Shown here: positions 1 through 9,485 of the stretch, in pieces | How positions within the stretch are numbered: position 1 is the stretch's first letter | How the letters are laid out: each line of letters starts with the position of its first letter | From: Archangium lansingense | GTDB lineage: Bacteria > Myxococcota > Myxococcia > Myxococcales > Myxococcaceae | Length of the DNA: 64,000 bases | Direction: 5' to 3' | NCBI RefSeq assembly: GCF_026626635.1 | Contig: NZ_JAPNKA010000001.1 | Location: 3,162,001 to 3,226,000 of the forward strand | Position numbers and translations under genes: made by a program | The notes under the pieces: generated by a model | Database searches by the model: none | Told to the model about the DNA's origin: nothing | What the model saw: the letters and a program-made list of their open reading frames with translations, nothing else

Positions 1-79
1 TCGGGGTTTTTCCATTCGTCAGCGCCGACGCTGAAACCGCTTCCCCACCAGGCGGGCGGTTGTGCTCTGGTGCGCCGCC

Positions 80-2293
80 ATGACGTCCCCCCTCGTCTAC
101 CGCCGCTATGGAGGCTCGCTGCAGGTCTCCATCCCCTCCTTTGAGGTGCTCGTAGAGGCCGTGCGCATACCGGAGACCCAGTGGCTGGCCACGGCCTGCC
201 CTCTGGAAGGACTCAACTGCGACCCGCGCTTCCTCGCTTTCGTCGACACGGATGGGAACAAGCGCATCCGCGTGGCCGAGCTTCGCGCCGCCGTCGAGCA
301 CGCGGTGAAGCTGCTGAAGTCGTACCAGGGAGCGGACGCGGCGAGCGACGTGCTCGCGCTGGACGCGCTCTCCGAGGCGGGAGTGAAGCTCCGGGACGTG
401 GCCGGCATCCTGCTGGAGACGTTGAAGGCCGTGGACCGGACACGCATCTCGCTGGAGCAGGTGCGCACCAGTGAGAAGGCGCTGCGGGAGGCAGGGCAGA
501 ACGGGGATGGGATTGTTGCCCCGGCCTTCCTTCCCGAGCCGCTGAGGCCGCTGGCGCAGAAGCTCATGGCCTGCTTCCCCGAGGTGAAGAACCGGGCGGG
601 ACAGGCGGGAGTGGACTTGCCCATGCTTCAGCGCTTCCGCGAGGAGCGGAGTGCGCTGCTGGTGCACCTGGCGGAGAAGGCCTCGGTGCTGGCGTGGGGC
701 GAGCGGAGCGTGGAGCACGCCCGGCGCATCCAGGAGATCCGGCCGCTGCTGGACACGTACTTCCTGCAGTGCCGGCTGGTGGCAGCGCAGCCCGAGGCCG
801 TTACGAGCCTCAAGCTGGAGGCGGGTCGGGTGCAGGGGGCACTCGGGGATACGCAGGCGCTGGCGCGGGTGGTGTCGGAACTGCCGGTAGCGCCTCCCGA
901 GCCCGGAGGCGCGCTGCGTTGGTCCCGGCTGTACCGGGGTCAGTCGTTCGAGAAGCTGGACGCCTTCCGGAAGGACGTGGCCGTGCCACTCACCGGGGAC
1001 ATGGCGACGCTGGTGGACACCGCCTGGCGCGATTTGTCCGCGAAGGCCGACGCCATTCTGGCGTGGCAGTCGAGGATGGAGGCGAGCCCTCTGCGCGGAC
1101 TGGTGGAGGTGCTGCCGACCCTCTCCGAGTCGGAGCTCGAGGCCCTGGAGGCGGCGTGCCGGGCGGACCTGGCGCTGAAGGACAAGCTGGACGCGGTGGA
1201 CGAGCTGGAGCGGTTGATCCTCTACCAGCGCTGGCTGCTGATGTTCGCCAACAACTTCATCAGCATGCCGGACCTGTACCAGACGAAGCGGCGCGCGCTG
1301 ATGGAGAAGGGGACGCTCATCCTCGGGGGCTGGAGGTTCAGGCTGGCGGTGCTGGTGACGAACCGGGCCGCGCACGCGGCACTGACGAGCCAGGGCACCA
1401 CCTGTACCCTCTATGTGCATGTGGCGGCGAAGGAGGGCGGTGAGAGCTACGAGGTGGCGGTGCCGGCGACGCGCGGGCGGAGTGGCGGCCTCATGGTGGG
1501 CAAGCGCGGCGTGTTCTACGACGTGGAGGGCCGCGAGTACGACGCCGTGGTGACGCAGGTCATCCGGCAGCCCGTGTCGCTGTGGGAATCGATGACGATG
1601 CCGTTCGAGCGGATCGGCCAGTTCATCTCCAAGAAGATCGAAGGGATGGCGGCGGCCGGGGAGAAGTCGCTCGATGAGACACTGGAGAAGAGCTATGCGC
1701 AGGGGACCGTGGTCGCTCCCGCGGCGCCGGCTCCAGCGGCTCCCGCGGCGGGTCCTGGTGGTTTCATCGCGGCGGCGGGCATCGCGTTCGCGGCGGTGGG
1801 CTCGTCACTGGCCTTCATCGTGACGCAGATGAAGTCGCTCACCGTCTTCGACGTCATCTCGGCATCGATGGTCGTGGCTGCCGTGGTGATGCTGCCCTCG
1901 GGCCTGCTGGGGTGGCTCAAGCTGCGCAAGCGCAACCTGGCGCTGTTGCTGGAGGGCTCTGGCTGGGCACTCAACGACAAGTTGATGCTCACGAGGGATC
2001 TGGCGGCGCTCATCACCCGCCGGCCGAGGCTGCCGAAGAACGCCAGGGTGGACAGGACTGACGTGTTGCACTCGGTCCTCGTGAAGGCGCGCGAGGACGA
2101 TGAGGCGGAGCCGCGCTCGCCGGGCATGTGGCTGGCCATCGGGCTCGTCATTCTGTTCGTCCTGCTCTGGCAGTTCCGCGAGCCCATCATTCGCGAGGCC
2201 TGCACGCGCCGGTGGATGGCCGGTGCCACGTGTGACTCGCTGATGACACCGGGCTCCTCTCCGACAGTGCCGCCTGCGCAGCCAGCTCCGTGA
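80..2293 (+). CDS. Large membrane-anchored protein with an EF-hand-like loop
   Basis: This 737-residue protein is not one I recognise. Residues 56-67 read D-x-D-G-N-x-x-I-x-x-x-E, a good match to a calcium-binding EF-hand loop, although only one such loop is visible. The middle is mostly helical and charged. After an Ala/Pro-rich linker there are two hydrophobic segments close together and a third near the C-terminus (around MWLAIGLVILFVLLW), followed by a Pro-rich tail, so the bulk probably faces one side of a membrane. The start is taken at the ATG at 80; an in-frame GTG at 62 is also possible and neither has a strong Shine-Dalgarno. Function unknown; calcium binding is an inference. Confidence 0.75.
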   Translation: MTSPLVYRRYGGSLQVSIPSFEVLVEAVRIPETQWLATACPLEGLNCDPRFLAFVDTDGNKRIRVAELRAAVEHAVKLLKSYQGADAASDVLALDALSEAGVKLRDVAGILLETLKAVDRTRISLEQVRTSEKALREAGQNGDGIVAPAFLPEPLRPLAQKLMACFPEVKNRAGQAGVDLPMLQRFREERSALLVHLAEKASVLAWGERSVEHARRIQEIRPLLDTYFLQCRLVAAQPEAVTSLKLEAGRVQGALGDTQALARVVSELPVAPPEPGGALRWSRLYRGQSFEKLDAFRKDVAVPLTGDMATLVDTAWRDLSAKADAILAWQSRMEASPLRGLVEVLPTLSESELEALEAACRADLALKDKLDAVDELERLILYQRWLLMFANNFISMPDLYQTKRRALMEKGTLILGGWRFRLAVLVTNRAAHAALTSQGTTCTLYVHVAAKEGGESYEVAVPATRGRSGGLMVGKRGVFYDVEGREYDAVVTQVIRQPVSLWESMTMPFERIGQFISKKIEGMAAAGEKSLDETLEKSYAQGTVVAPAAPAPAAPAAGPGGFIAAAGIAFAAVGSSLAFIVTQMKSLTVFDVISASMVVAAVVMLPSGLLGWLKLRKRNLALLLEGSGWALNDKLMLTRDLAALITRRPRLPKNARVDRTDVLHSVLVKAREDDEAEPRSPGMWLAIGLVILFVLLWQFREPIIREACTRRWMAGATCDSLMTPGSSPTVPPAQPAP

Positions 2294-2480
2294 GGTCGCG
2301 GGCTACTTCCAGCCGAGCAGGCTTCTTGCATGGCTAGCCAGAGATGCGGAATTAGATGCCTGCTTTAGGGGGGGCCGGGCGTGTGTGCCGGACCTCTATC
2401 AATCATTTCCAAGGTGTCCAGTCCTTCGTGACCGGCTAAGATTGGGAGGAGTAAAACCGAGGTAGGGTTGAGGGCATATT

Positions 2481-4367
2481 ATGTCTGGGTCGGTTGCAGA
2501 AATTCGGCGCTCGCTACTGGCGAGGGTTAGAGGGCTTGATGCTCTGGAGATCCAGGTGTCAGGCCCTTTTCTTGTTAAGATCTATGCGCGTGCAAGTTCA
2601 GGACAGGATGACGAAGAACTAGAGGAGCGAATTAGGTCGGTTTTGCATTACGTGGGCCAGCTTGCGGTGAGGTACGAGGTTTCTATAGCCCAGGATCTTC
2701 CTGGGGCTATTGAGGAGGAACCGCCATATGCGCGCTTCCGCTTGGCTTCGCTGAACACCACGCAGGTGGATTGGGAATTGAAGGAGACTCTCGTCCGGCT
2801 GGTCCCTTCACTTGGGAGATTGGTATTTGAAAAGCGTCCACCGGATCAGCCCCTTGCGCTGCGGGTGTTTGTCGCTTGCGAGGATGGTTCAACTCCAGAG
2901 TTGCTTATCAGAGATGTGCGAGCTGCATTGCTCGCAGTTGGATTCGCTGGACTTTCTGTTGATGTCCGCCCCTTGCCGCCGGATGACTCTCGAAATGATT
3001 TGAATAATGCTGGTTTCTTTGTCCCCAGGAGGGAGCCGCGTATCAACAACCTCTTAGAACAAGAAGAGGAGTTGTTCGCTAGGCGACTTAAGCAGGTCAT
3101 GTCAGGTGCGCCTCCTCCTCTGCCACTGGTGGACAACTTCAAAGGTACCAAGGTGCTATGTACAACATCTCTTGGTAAGGCAACCCCGATTTCTTGCTTC
3201 CTGCCAGTCTATGACCGCATCTATACCGTCATGTCTCCGGGTGGAGGGTACCCTGAAGGCGATTACTATCTTAATCGGTTTGGGCTGAAAGAGTCTGACT
3301 TCTTGGCCTATTGTCGTAGAGGCAAGATTATTCCGATTTTTAAGTTTGGCCTTGGGGTTTATCCGGAAGCCATCTCGCGCACTTTTATTGAGGATCCATC
3401 GCTGGGGTTCTTGGGAGGGCGTGATTTGGATTATTTGGCTGCGAGATATGCGTGGCAAGGCACTCCATATCTGCGAATGCTCCGTGAGGACCGCTCACTC
3501 TCTCATGTGCTTTTTGAGTTGGCGGATTCGATATCTGAGACGGCACGGGCCCAGGATGTTAATGCCAGCCTTCTTCGTGACGCTTCCCTTGTTATGATAA
3601 GGGGAGCCGAGGCGTTCGAAGGAGTGATGTGGAGGATTGGTCATTTGGCCCTTCCTCAATTTTCTCCTGCAATGTTGTTGACGCATTGCTTGACTCGCCT
3701 CTCTGGTGAGAATGGGCGCGCAGCATTTGCTTTTATTGATATGCACAGCGCGGCCATGCATTTGTGTATGGCTCAGGCATTCGGCGCGTCCTTGCATACT
3801 GGTTTGGTTGTGAATGAATCACTGCTAGATTTCTATGCGGATAGTTTCCTGCCCGAGACGAAGCTGATGAAAAAGGAGCAGGTCTCTCGCATGGGAGAGA
3901 TTCTCAAGGCTCTGGAGATTGCTTACAGCGAAAAAATCCCAGTTGATGAGTACCTTGACGTCTTCGATCAGGCGGAGACTCGGCGCATGCGTGCGATAAT
4001 TGCAGATGTTCTGGAGTCAAAGGGAGAGCCAGTTCGGGATGATGAAATTCGAGAGAGTGTGCGCGCTTTTAATGAAGGGGTTCGCAAGCTTGCGCGTAAT
4101 GCCATCGAAATAGCTGATGTCGACGTTGTCGGTGATCTTGTTAAGGGAGGGCAAATTGCGAGCGGGAATGCCGCGCTCATTGATGTGATCTCAAAAGCAA
4201 CTAGTTTGAAGGTGCTGCGGAGAGTCAGTGAGATGATGTTTGAGCGCGTAGTCGAGGATACTGCTTTGGCAGATAAATTGGACAAAGTTCGAGGCGCAAT
4301 CAACGGTGTTCCTGCGCAATCCGTGAGGCTCTATCGAATCAATAATAAAATCAAGCGCCGCACTTGA
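2481..4367 (+). CDS. Unrecognised 628-aa protein in AT-richer DNA
   Basis: I cannot assign this protein to a family. It is predicted soluble, without signal peptide or membrane segments, and begins with an alpha/beta region (about residues 1-180), followed by a longer mixed region and a helical, charged C-terminus ending in a basic stretch. The open frame is long and continuous, but its codons use many A/T third positions (ATA, TTT, GAT, AAT), quite unlike the GC-ending codons of nearly every neighbour. This suggests recent horizontal acquisition. It stands alone, with intergenic DNA on both sides, also AT-richer. With the nuclease gene at 5583-6434 it may belong to a small acquired patch, possibly defence-related, but no motif supports a specific role. 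Confidence 0.8.
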   Translation: MSGSVAEIRRSLLARVRGLDALEIQVSGPFLVKIYARASSGQDDEELEERIRSVLHYVGQLAVRYEVSIAQDLPGAIEEEPPYARFRLASLNTTQVDWELKETLVRLVPSLGRLVFEKRPPDQPLALRVFVACEDGSTPELLIRDVRAALLAVGFAGLSVDVRPLPPDDSRNDLNNAGFFVPRREPRINNLLEQEEELFARRLKQVMSGAPPPLPLVDNFKGTKVLCTTSLGKATPISCFLPVYDRIYTVMSPGGGYPEGDYYLNRFGLKESDFLAYCRRGKIIPIFKFGLGVYPEAISRTFIEDPSLGFLGGRDLDYLAARYAWQGTPYLRMLREDRSLSHVLFELADSISETARAQDVNASLLRDASLVMIRGAEAFEGVMWRIGHLALPQFSPAMLLTHCLTRLSGENGRAAFAFIDMHSAAMHLCMAQAFGASLHTGLVVNESLLDFYADSFLPETKLMKKEQVSRMGEILKALEIAYSEKIPVDEYLDVFDQAETRRMRAIIADVLESKGEPVRDDEIRESVRAFNEGVRKLARNAIEIADVDVVGDLVKGGQIASGNAALIDVISKATSLKVLRRVSEMMFERVVEDTALADKLDKVRGAINGVPAQSVRLYRINNKIKRRT

Positions 4368-4433
4368 GTACGTAGTCCTGGATTTGTGATCAAAAGAGCA
4401 TGCTTCTCGTTACAGAGTTGTATGAGGCCCGGT

Positions 4434-5579
4434 TTAGCGCCAGCCGAGCAGGCCGTGCAGCAGGGGCGTCATCTGCTCGGCCGTGCGCTGATGGGTCTTC
4501 CGGCTGGGGTGCCAGACACAGCCGAATCCCTCGTCTTCAAGTTTGGGAGGCACCTCGGCGAAGTGCACGCGCGAATCTCCGGATTGGCGCAGGGATTCCA
4601 CTACGCCGGAGATGAGGACACGGGCGTTGCTGCGCGCATTGAGGTCCTTGGGGTAGCTGTCGCTGATGCCGGAGCCCAGGAGGCAGACGATGTGGGCATT
4701 GGGATAGTGGCCGCGGATGCCATCCACCAGGGCGCGGTATGCGTTGCGAAAGCGCTCCTCGCCGGGGTGCTCCTTCCAGAAGTCATTGGCGCCGAGCTGG
4801 ATGACCACCGCATCGGGCACCCATGAGTTGAAGTTCCAGCGGCTGTCCTCGCGATAGGGGAGGGGGCGCTCGTAGAGCTGGGGCAGGGGCGGGGAGGGGT
4901 CGTTGGCGTGGTTGACGGCTACGCCCTTGCCAGAGAAGGCGATGATGGTGGCCTCGGCGCCGAGGGCACGCGCGGTGAGGGCAGGCCAGGTGAGGGAGCT
5001 GCGCTGGGTCTCCACGTTGAAGCTGCACTGCTCGTTCTTGCCCTCGATACCGAAGCCCGTGAGCCCCGAGTCGCCGATGAACTCGATGCGGCGCGTAGGC
5101 GCGGGAGGCGCGGGTAGCAACTGAGCGCCCGGGTCGAGCTCGAGCCCGAGGAACTGGGTCTCTCCGACGGAGGACTCGGTCTCCTTCTCCAGCCGCAGCA
5201 CGTGCTCGCCCTCGGGGAGGCCCTCGACGACGCGGTAGAGCATGCGGCCCTCGCCCACGTAGAGGTCGCGGAAGGGCGCACCGTCCACGCTGAAGCGGAA
5301 GCGGTTGGGAGCACGCTCCTCGACCTTGGGCAGATCGAGCAGGCGCAGACCGAGGGACGTGCCAGTGAATCGCACGGTGAGGGACGTGCCACCCCAGGCG
5401 AGACGGGCCCCCTGGGCGTCTCCACGGTCCACACGGCCACCGAAGCGCAGCTCGGGAGCTTGGGGAGACACCTGGACGGGAACGGTGTGGCAGCCGCTGT
5501 GCACGGCCAGAGCCAGCACTATGCTCGGCAACCAATGTAGCAATCGCTTGGGCTTCAAATGGAAGAGATAAGTGCCCAT
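4434..5579 (-). CDS. CE2-type SGNH acetylesterase, predicted lipoprotein
   Basis: A 381-residue secreted esterase. The N-terminus has a hydrophobic segment ending in a possible lipobox with Cys at residue 30 (HSGC). Residues about 45-155 look like the beta-sandwich domain of carbohydrate esterase family 2. The SGNH hydrolase domain follows: block I is IEFIGDSGLTGFG with nucleophile Ser171, the GAND block is in IQLGANDFW, and the C-terminal block is CVWHPS carrying the catalytic His. CE2 enzymes remove acetyl groups from sugars, so deacetylation of polysaccharide at the cell surface is the likely role. The gene is GC-rich like the chromosome and sits between two AT-richer genes. Confidence 0.85.
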   Translation of the reverse strand: MGTYLFHLKPKRLLHWLPSIVLALAVHSGCHTVPVQVSPQAPELRFGGRVDRGDAQGARLAWGGTSLTVRFTGTSLGLRLLDLPKVEERAPNRFRFSVDGAPFRDLYVGEGRMLYRVVEGLPEGEHVLRLEKETESSVGETQFLGLELDPGAQLLPAPPAPTRRIEFIGDSGLTGFGIEGKNEQCSFNVETQRSSLTWPALTARALGAEATIIAFSGKGVAVNHANDPSPPLPQLYERPLPYREDSRWNFNSWVPDAVVIQLGANDFWKEHPGEERFRNAYRALVDGIRGHYPNAHIVCLLGSGISDSYPKDLNARSNARVLISGVVESLRQSGDSRVHFAEVPPKLEDEGFGCVWHPSRKTHQRTAEQMTPLLHGLLGWR

Positions 5580-5582
5580 GGA

Positions 5583-6434
5583 TTAGGTGCCACTGCGACC
5601 GAGATGAAGTGCAAATCCTTTCCAGTTTTTGGCATCCATCCGTATGAGTTCTGCTTCAAACTTTACCTCCGTGATGAGTGGCTCCGTCATGATAAGCACT
5701 GCGTAGAAGTACTTCCAGTCACGGGAGCCGCGATAGCCAGCAATATCAGCGGCGAGTTCCTCGATGCATCTCTTCAAGTCTTCGGCAGAACGCGCGAATT
5801 TGAGTTCAATAATGATGCCTTGTTCTCTTACGCCTCCATCTGCCGTGAACCCCTTCACGAGTCCGCCGACTTCTGGTCTCGACTCATACTTACCTTCGAA
5901 CATCAGGTTCATCGATTCATCGAGTACCTCCTGGACATCAGCTTCGGAGTTAATCTTCTTTCCGCGCTTGGCCATGATGTAAGGTAGGCTTTTTAGAACC
6001 GTTTCTACCCTGCGAAGAGCATCCTCCTCAGGCGCGCTTAGGCTTGTACCTGCAATAGCCTTCAGGCCATACAAAGAGTCCTGAAGTAGGGTTAAGGCAG
6101 GACTGTTCAGTACGCCTAGCTCTTCCATCCATTCAATTTCGCTGATGTCTGTGACGAGTGCCGCCCACTCCCCTTGTAGTTTTTCGCGAGTTCCTGGCAA
6201 CCCAGAAGCCTCAAGTACGTTCAGGATGAGCCTGAAGAGTCTCTCTGCTCTTGATGCCATTCTGCTTTTGGTCCATCTGATACTTTCCTTAGTACTCGGT
6301 CCATCTTGGTCGGATGTGCCATGGCGCTCCTGGTCCTCCAACTCTTCTAGTTCTGAAAGAGCCTCGTAAGCTTGACGGAGTTCAGCTTCAAGCGTTGGAA
6401 GTGCATTGCGAATTATGGCGAGGTCGGTAGGCAT
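5583..6434 (-). CDS. PD-(D/E)XK nuclease-domain protein, DpnII/MboI-like
   Basis: This 283-residue protein has a helical N-terminal two thirds and a C-terminal region resembling the DpnII/MboI-type restriction fold. The glycine-rich segment GGLVKGFTADGGVREQG is followed by IIIELKFA, giving the E-x-K half of the catalytic motif, then a helix and strand (LAADIAGYRG, FYAVLIM) typical of that fold. No methyltransferase is adjacent, so it is not an ordinary restriction pair. Codon use is AT-richer than surrounding genes, pointing to transfer. The stop codon lies only a few bases from the start of the downstream esterase gene. It could be an orphan defence nuclease or a catalytic relic; activity is not proven by sequence. 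Confidence 0.7.
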   Translation of the reverse strand: MPTDLAIIRNALPTLEAELRQAYEALSELEELEDQERHGTSDQDGPSTKESIRWTKSRMASRAERLFRLILNVLEASGLPGTREKLQGEWAALVTDISEIEWMEELGVLNSPALTLLQDSLYGLKAIAGTSLSAPEEDALRRVETVLKSLPYIMAKRGKKINSEADVQEVLDESMNLMFEGKYESRPEVGGLVKGFTADGGVREQGIIIELKFARSAEDLKRCIEELAADIAGYRGSRDWKYFYAVLIMTEPLITEVKFEAELIRMDAKNWKGFALHLGRSGT

Positions 6435-6559
6435 AAGGTTTGTGTGATGTTCTGGCTAAGGCAGCTGCAATGTTGTGTGAATGGGTTGATGCATTCATAC
6501 GTGAGGCACTTCGGCTTTGAATTTGGGGGCGAACTCTTCTACAGGAAAGGTGAAATCAA

Positions 6560-9388
6560 TCAGCTCGCGGCGCTCGTGGAGCCCGATGTGGGCGGACGGG
6601 AGATCCACGCGGCGATGAAGACGTCCAGCTCGCCACGCAGCACGTCCTTCACTCGCGGAGTGCCGGCACCCGTGCGCGGGTCTTCCACCCGGGCGCCACG
6701 GCCCAGGTGGTAGCGCCGGGCTTCGTCCGCGGTGTTGCTTCCGCCCTGGCCCTTCACCACTCGCGAGGCGATGTCCTTCATCTCGCCCAACTCGCTTGCG
6801 CCTGCCAGCGTCATCATCCGGCCCGAGGTCTCGTCCTTCACCGTCACTTCTGTCTTCACCCGCGACAGGTAGGTGCCCTCGTGCCGGCGCACCTCGCGGC
6901 CGTCCACGTCCAGGCTCTCCTCGTCCTCCACCGGCCCGCCCCGGTGCACTCGCACGTAGGCGCGCTGGCGCTTCTCCTCATCGATGCGCCGGTGCAAGCC
7001 CGCCTCGCCCGCCAGGTAGCCGTAGGCCCCGGGCCCGGCAATCCGCACCACCACTCGGAAGGGCTCCTCCGCCTCCGCCACCGCAATGCCCTCGTAGCCG
7101 CGCCGCTCCGCCCAGCCCAAGTACATGGTCGCCAGCTCCTGCACCCACGCGTCCTGGCCCTCGCCCGTCTCGCTCGCGCAGATGTCCACCAGTGCCTCGT
7201 CGCCGTGGTCCGTCGTCCCCGCGGCTCCCAGCACTTCGGCCATCTGCACTTCGCGCGCGACCTCCTCCACCTGCTTCGCCGCCGACGCGAGCTGTGCCTC
7301 TCCCTTCGCCTCGCGCACCAGCCGCCGCGCGAAGGTGGTCCTCTCCTCCATCCGGTCCAGCTCGTTGAGCTGCGCTTCCACCGTGCGGAAGGCCCTCAGC
7401 GTCGAGGCCGCGCGCTCCGGGTCGTCCCACAGGTTGGGCGCCTGTGTCGCCGCCAGCAGTTCCGCGCGCCGCTCCTCCAGCCTCGGCCGGTCCGCCGACA
7501 CCGACAGCGCCCGCGCCCGTCCCACCAGCCGGTCCATCTCGTTGAGCAGCGACTTCTTGTCCAACCGCCGCTTCACCGCCGACACCGACTTCTCCGTCGG
7601 CAGCGCGAGCTGTGCCGTCTCCTCGCGCGGGCGCGGTGCGAGCTCGGCCACCGCCACCACCTTGCCGCCCGGCCGCGTCTCCACCCGCACCGGGGCTCCC
7701 GGGGGCAGCGGACGGCGGGCAATCTCCACCGCCAGCGCCGCGGTGAGCGTCTTCTCAATCTCTCGCTGCAGGTAGCGCGCGCCGAACTGCGGCGAGTAGC
7801 CCCGGTCCACCAGCAGGTCCACCACCGCCGGCGTCACCTCCACGTCCAGCCCGCGCGCACGGATGCCCTCGCGCTCCAGCACCCGGCCCACCTCTCGCTG
7901 GGCAATCTTCCGGATCTCCACCTTCGTCAGCGGCTGGAAGTGGCAGATGGCATCGAAGCGGTTGAGGAACTCAGGGCGGAAGGCCTCGGCGATGCGCCGG
8001 TCCACCTCGGTGATGAGCTCCTCGGCACGGCGCGAGCCCATGAAGCCGATGGCCGGCTCGCGGTACACCTCGGCGCCCACGTTGGACGTGGCCACGATGA
8101 CGGTGTTGTTGCAGGAGATGGTTTCCCCGGCCCCGTTCACGAAGGTGCCCTCGTCGAAGAGCTGTAGGAAGCGGTCGTGCACACTGCGCGCGGCCTTCTC
8201 GAACTCGTCGAGCAGCAGCACGGTGAACACCTTCCCCTCCAGCAGCGCCGTCAGCTCGCCGCGCTTCGTCTCCACGGCGGGAGCCCACGAGGCCCCGAAC
8301 GGGACGCTCTCATCCCCATCGTTGGGGAAGTCCGCCATGTTGAGGCGGACGAGCCTGTCCTGCGAGCCGAAGAGGTACTCGGCCAGCAGCTTGGCGAGCT
8401 GCGTCTTGCCCACGCCGGTGGGGCCGGCGAAGAGGAACACGCCCAGCGGCCGGCGCGGATCATTCAACCCCGCCTTGAGCAGCGCCACCGAGCGCAGCAC
8501 GGCCTGCACCGCGTCCGTCTGCCCCAGCAGCCGCTCGCCGAAGAAGCGCTCCGTCTCCTCCAAATCCAACGCCATCGCGTCGTCCACGACGAAGCGCGGC
8601 AGCCGGGTGGTGGCACAGAAGCGGGTGAGGACGTCCTCGGGACCCACGCGGTCCTTGGCTCCGCCGGCGGCCTCCGCGGCCGTCTCCTTGAGCAGCTCAA
8701 TCGCCTTGCGCGGCAGCCTCTGGGCCAGCAGGAACTTGGAGGCCAGCCGCAGCGTCAGGTCGCACGCTGCCGGGTCGATGGGCAGGTGAAGCTCACGCTC
8801 CAGCTCCTCGGCCACGCGGCCCAATATCCACCGGGCCCGCTCGGCGGGCGGCTCCAGGAGAGGCACCAGGTGGAGCCGCTCGGAGAAGGCCTCATCCGCG
8901 CGAAGCAGCTCCTGCACGCGCTTGGGCTCGGTCTCGAAGATGAAGCGGATGCCCCCGGTGCGCAGGGCGCGGAAGGCCACGGGGGCCAGGGGCCCGCCGA
9001 TGACCGCCGGCAGGTCGCGGATGTAGACAATGGGACAGGGGTGCCTGCTGAGCCAGGCCAGCAGCTCCTCGAACGTCTCCGCCGCCTGACGCTGGGTGCT
9101 GCGCGCCAGGATGTTGGCGACGGACACCTCCACCATCCTCGCGTTGGCGAGCTCCGCGTCCACGCGGCCCTCGATGATGCGGCGCGCCACCTCCTGAACC
9201 AGGGCGGACTTGCCCACACCCGGTTCTCCGGAGAGCAGCGGGTGCTTGCCCCCTCGCGACAGGAGGCCAAGCACCTCCATCACCGCGCTGTCCACGCCGT
9301 GCGCGGCCGTGAGTTTGCCTTCCCGCGCCAGCGCGGTCAGGTCTCGGTCGATGAGCCGCTCGTTGTCCTCGCTCTTCCTGGTGGCCAT
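6560..9388 (-). CDS. Clp-type AAA+ unfoldase fused to a GGQ-less release-factor-2-like domain
   Basis: A 942-residue fusion. Residues 1-260 form AAA+ module 1 (Walker A GEPGVGKS at 54-61; the Walker B position reads VYIRDLP, without the usual D-E). Residues about 275-570 form a ClpA/ClpB-like module 2: Walker A GPTGVGKT 322-329, Walker B LLLDEFEKA near 392-399, sensor 1 IVATSN, Arg finger RPEFLNRFD, sensor 2 GARYLQR. An IGF tripeptide at 447-449 lies where ClpP-binding loops sit in ClpA/C/X. Residues about 609-930 follow peptide release factor 2: the PCRF start (NLWDDPERA), then GEGQDAW, MYLGWAERRGYE, GAYGYLAGEAGLHR and DPRTGAGTPRVKDVLRG. The catalytic GGQ is absent; the region reads EGTYLSRVKTEV. 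There is no Clp N-domain. It could unfold substrates at stalled ribosomes; that is inference. Confidence 0.9.
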   Translation of the reverse strand: MATRKSEDNERLIDRDLTALAREGKLTAAHGVDSAVMEVLGLLSRGGKHPLLSGEPGVGKSALVQEVARRIIEGRVDAELANARMVEVSVANILARSTQRQAAETFEELLAWLSRHPCPIVYIRDLPAVIGGPLAPVAFRALRTGGIRFIFETEPKRVQELLRADEAFSERLHLVPLLEPPAERARWILGRVAEELERELHLPIDPAACDLTLRLASKFLLAQRLPRKAIELLKETAAEAAGGAKDRVGPEDVLTRFCATTRLPRFVVDDAMALDLEETERFFGERLLGQTDAVQAVLRSVALLKAGLNDPRRPLGVFLFAGPTGVGKTQLAKLLAEYLFGSQDRLVRLNMADFPNDGDESVPFGASWAPAVETKRGELTALLEGKVFTVLLLDEFEKAARSVHDRFLQLFDEGTFVNGAGETISCNNTVIVATSNVGAEVYREPAIGFMGSRRAEELITEVDRRIAEAFRPEFLNRFDAICHFQPLTKVEIRKIAQREVGRVLEREGIRARGLDVEVTPAVVDLLVDRGYSPQFGARYLQREIEKTLTAALAVEIARRPLPPGAPVRVETRPGGKVVAVAELAPRPREETAQLALPTEKSVSAVKRRLDKKSLLNEMDRLVGRARALSVSADRPRLEERRAELLAATQAPNLWDDPERAASTLRAFRTVEAQLNELDRMEERTTFARRLVREAKGEAQLASAAKQVEEVAREVQMAEVLGAAGTTDHGDEALVDICASETGEGQDAWVQELATMYLGWAERRGYEGIAVAEAEEPFRVVVRIAGPGAYGYLAGEAGLHRRIDEEKRQRAYVRVHRGGPVEDEESLDVDGREVRRHEGTYLSRVKTEVTVKDETSGRMMTLAGASELGEMKDIASRVVKGQGGSNTADEARRYHLGRGARVEDPRTGAGTPRVKDVLRGELDVFIAAWISRPPTSGSTSAAS

Positions 9389-9485
9389 GGTCGGGATCGC
9401 CTCGAAAGGCGCGGGGGCACTCTAGCGTGCTGAACCGCAGTGGTGGACCCCGTTGCTTCCTCGACCATGGCCGCCGGTGCCGGAA

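Noticed and set aside
6707..8167. Long plus-strand frame opposite the Clp/RF2 gene
   Set aside because: It is His/Arg/Leu-rich and antisense to a clearly conserved gene; a typical high-GC shadow frame.
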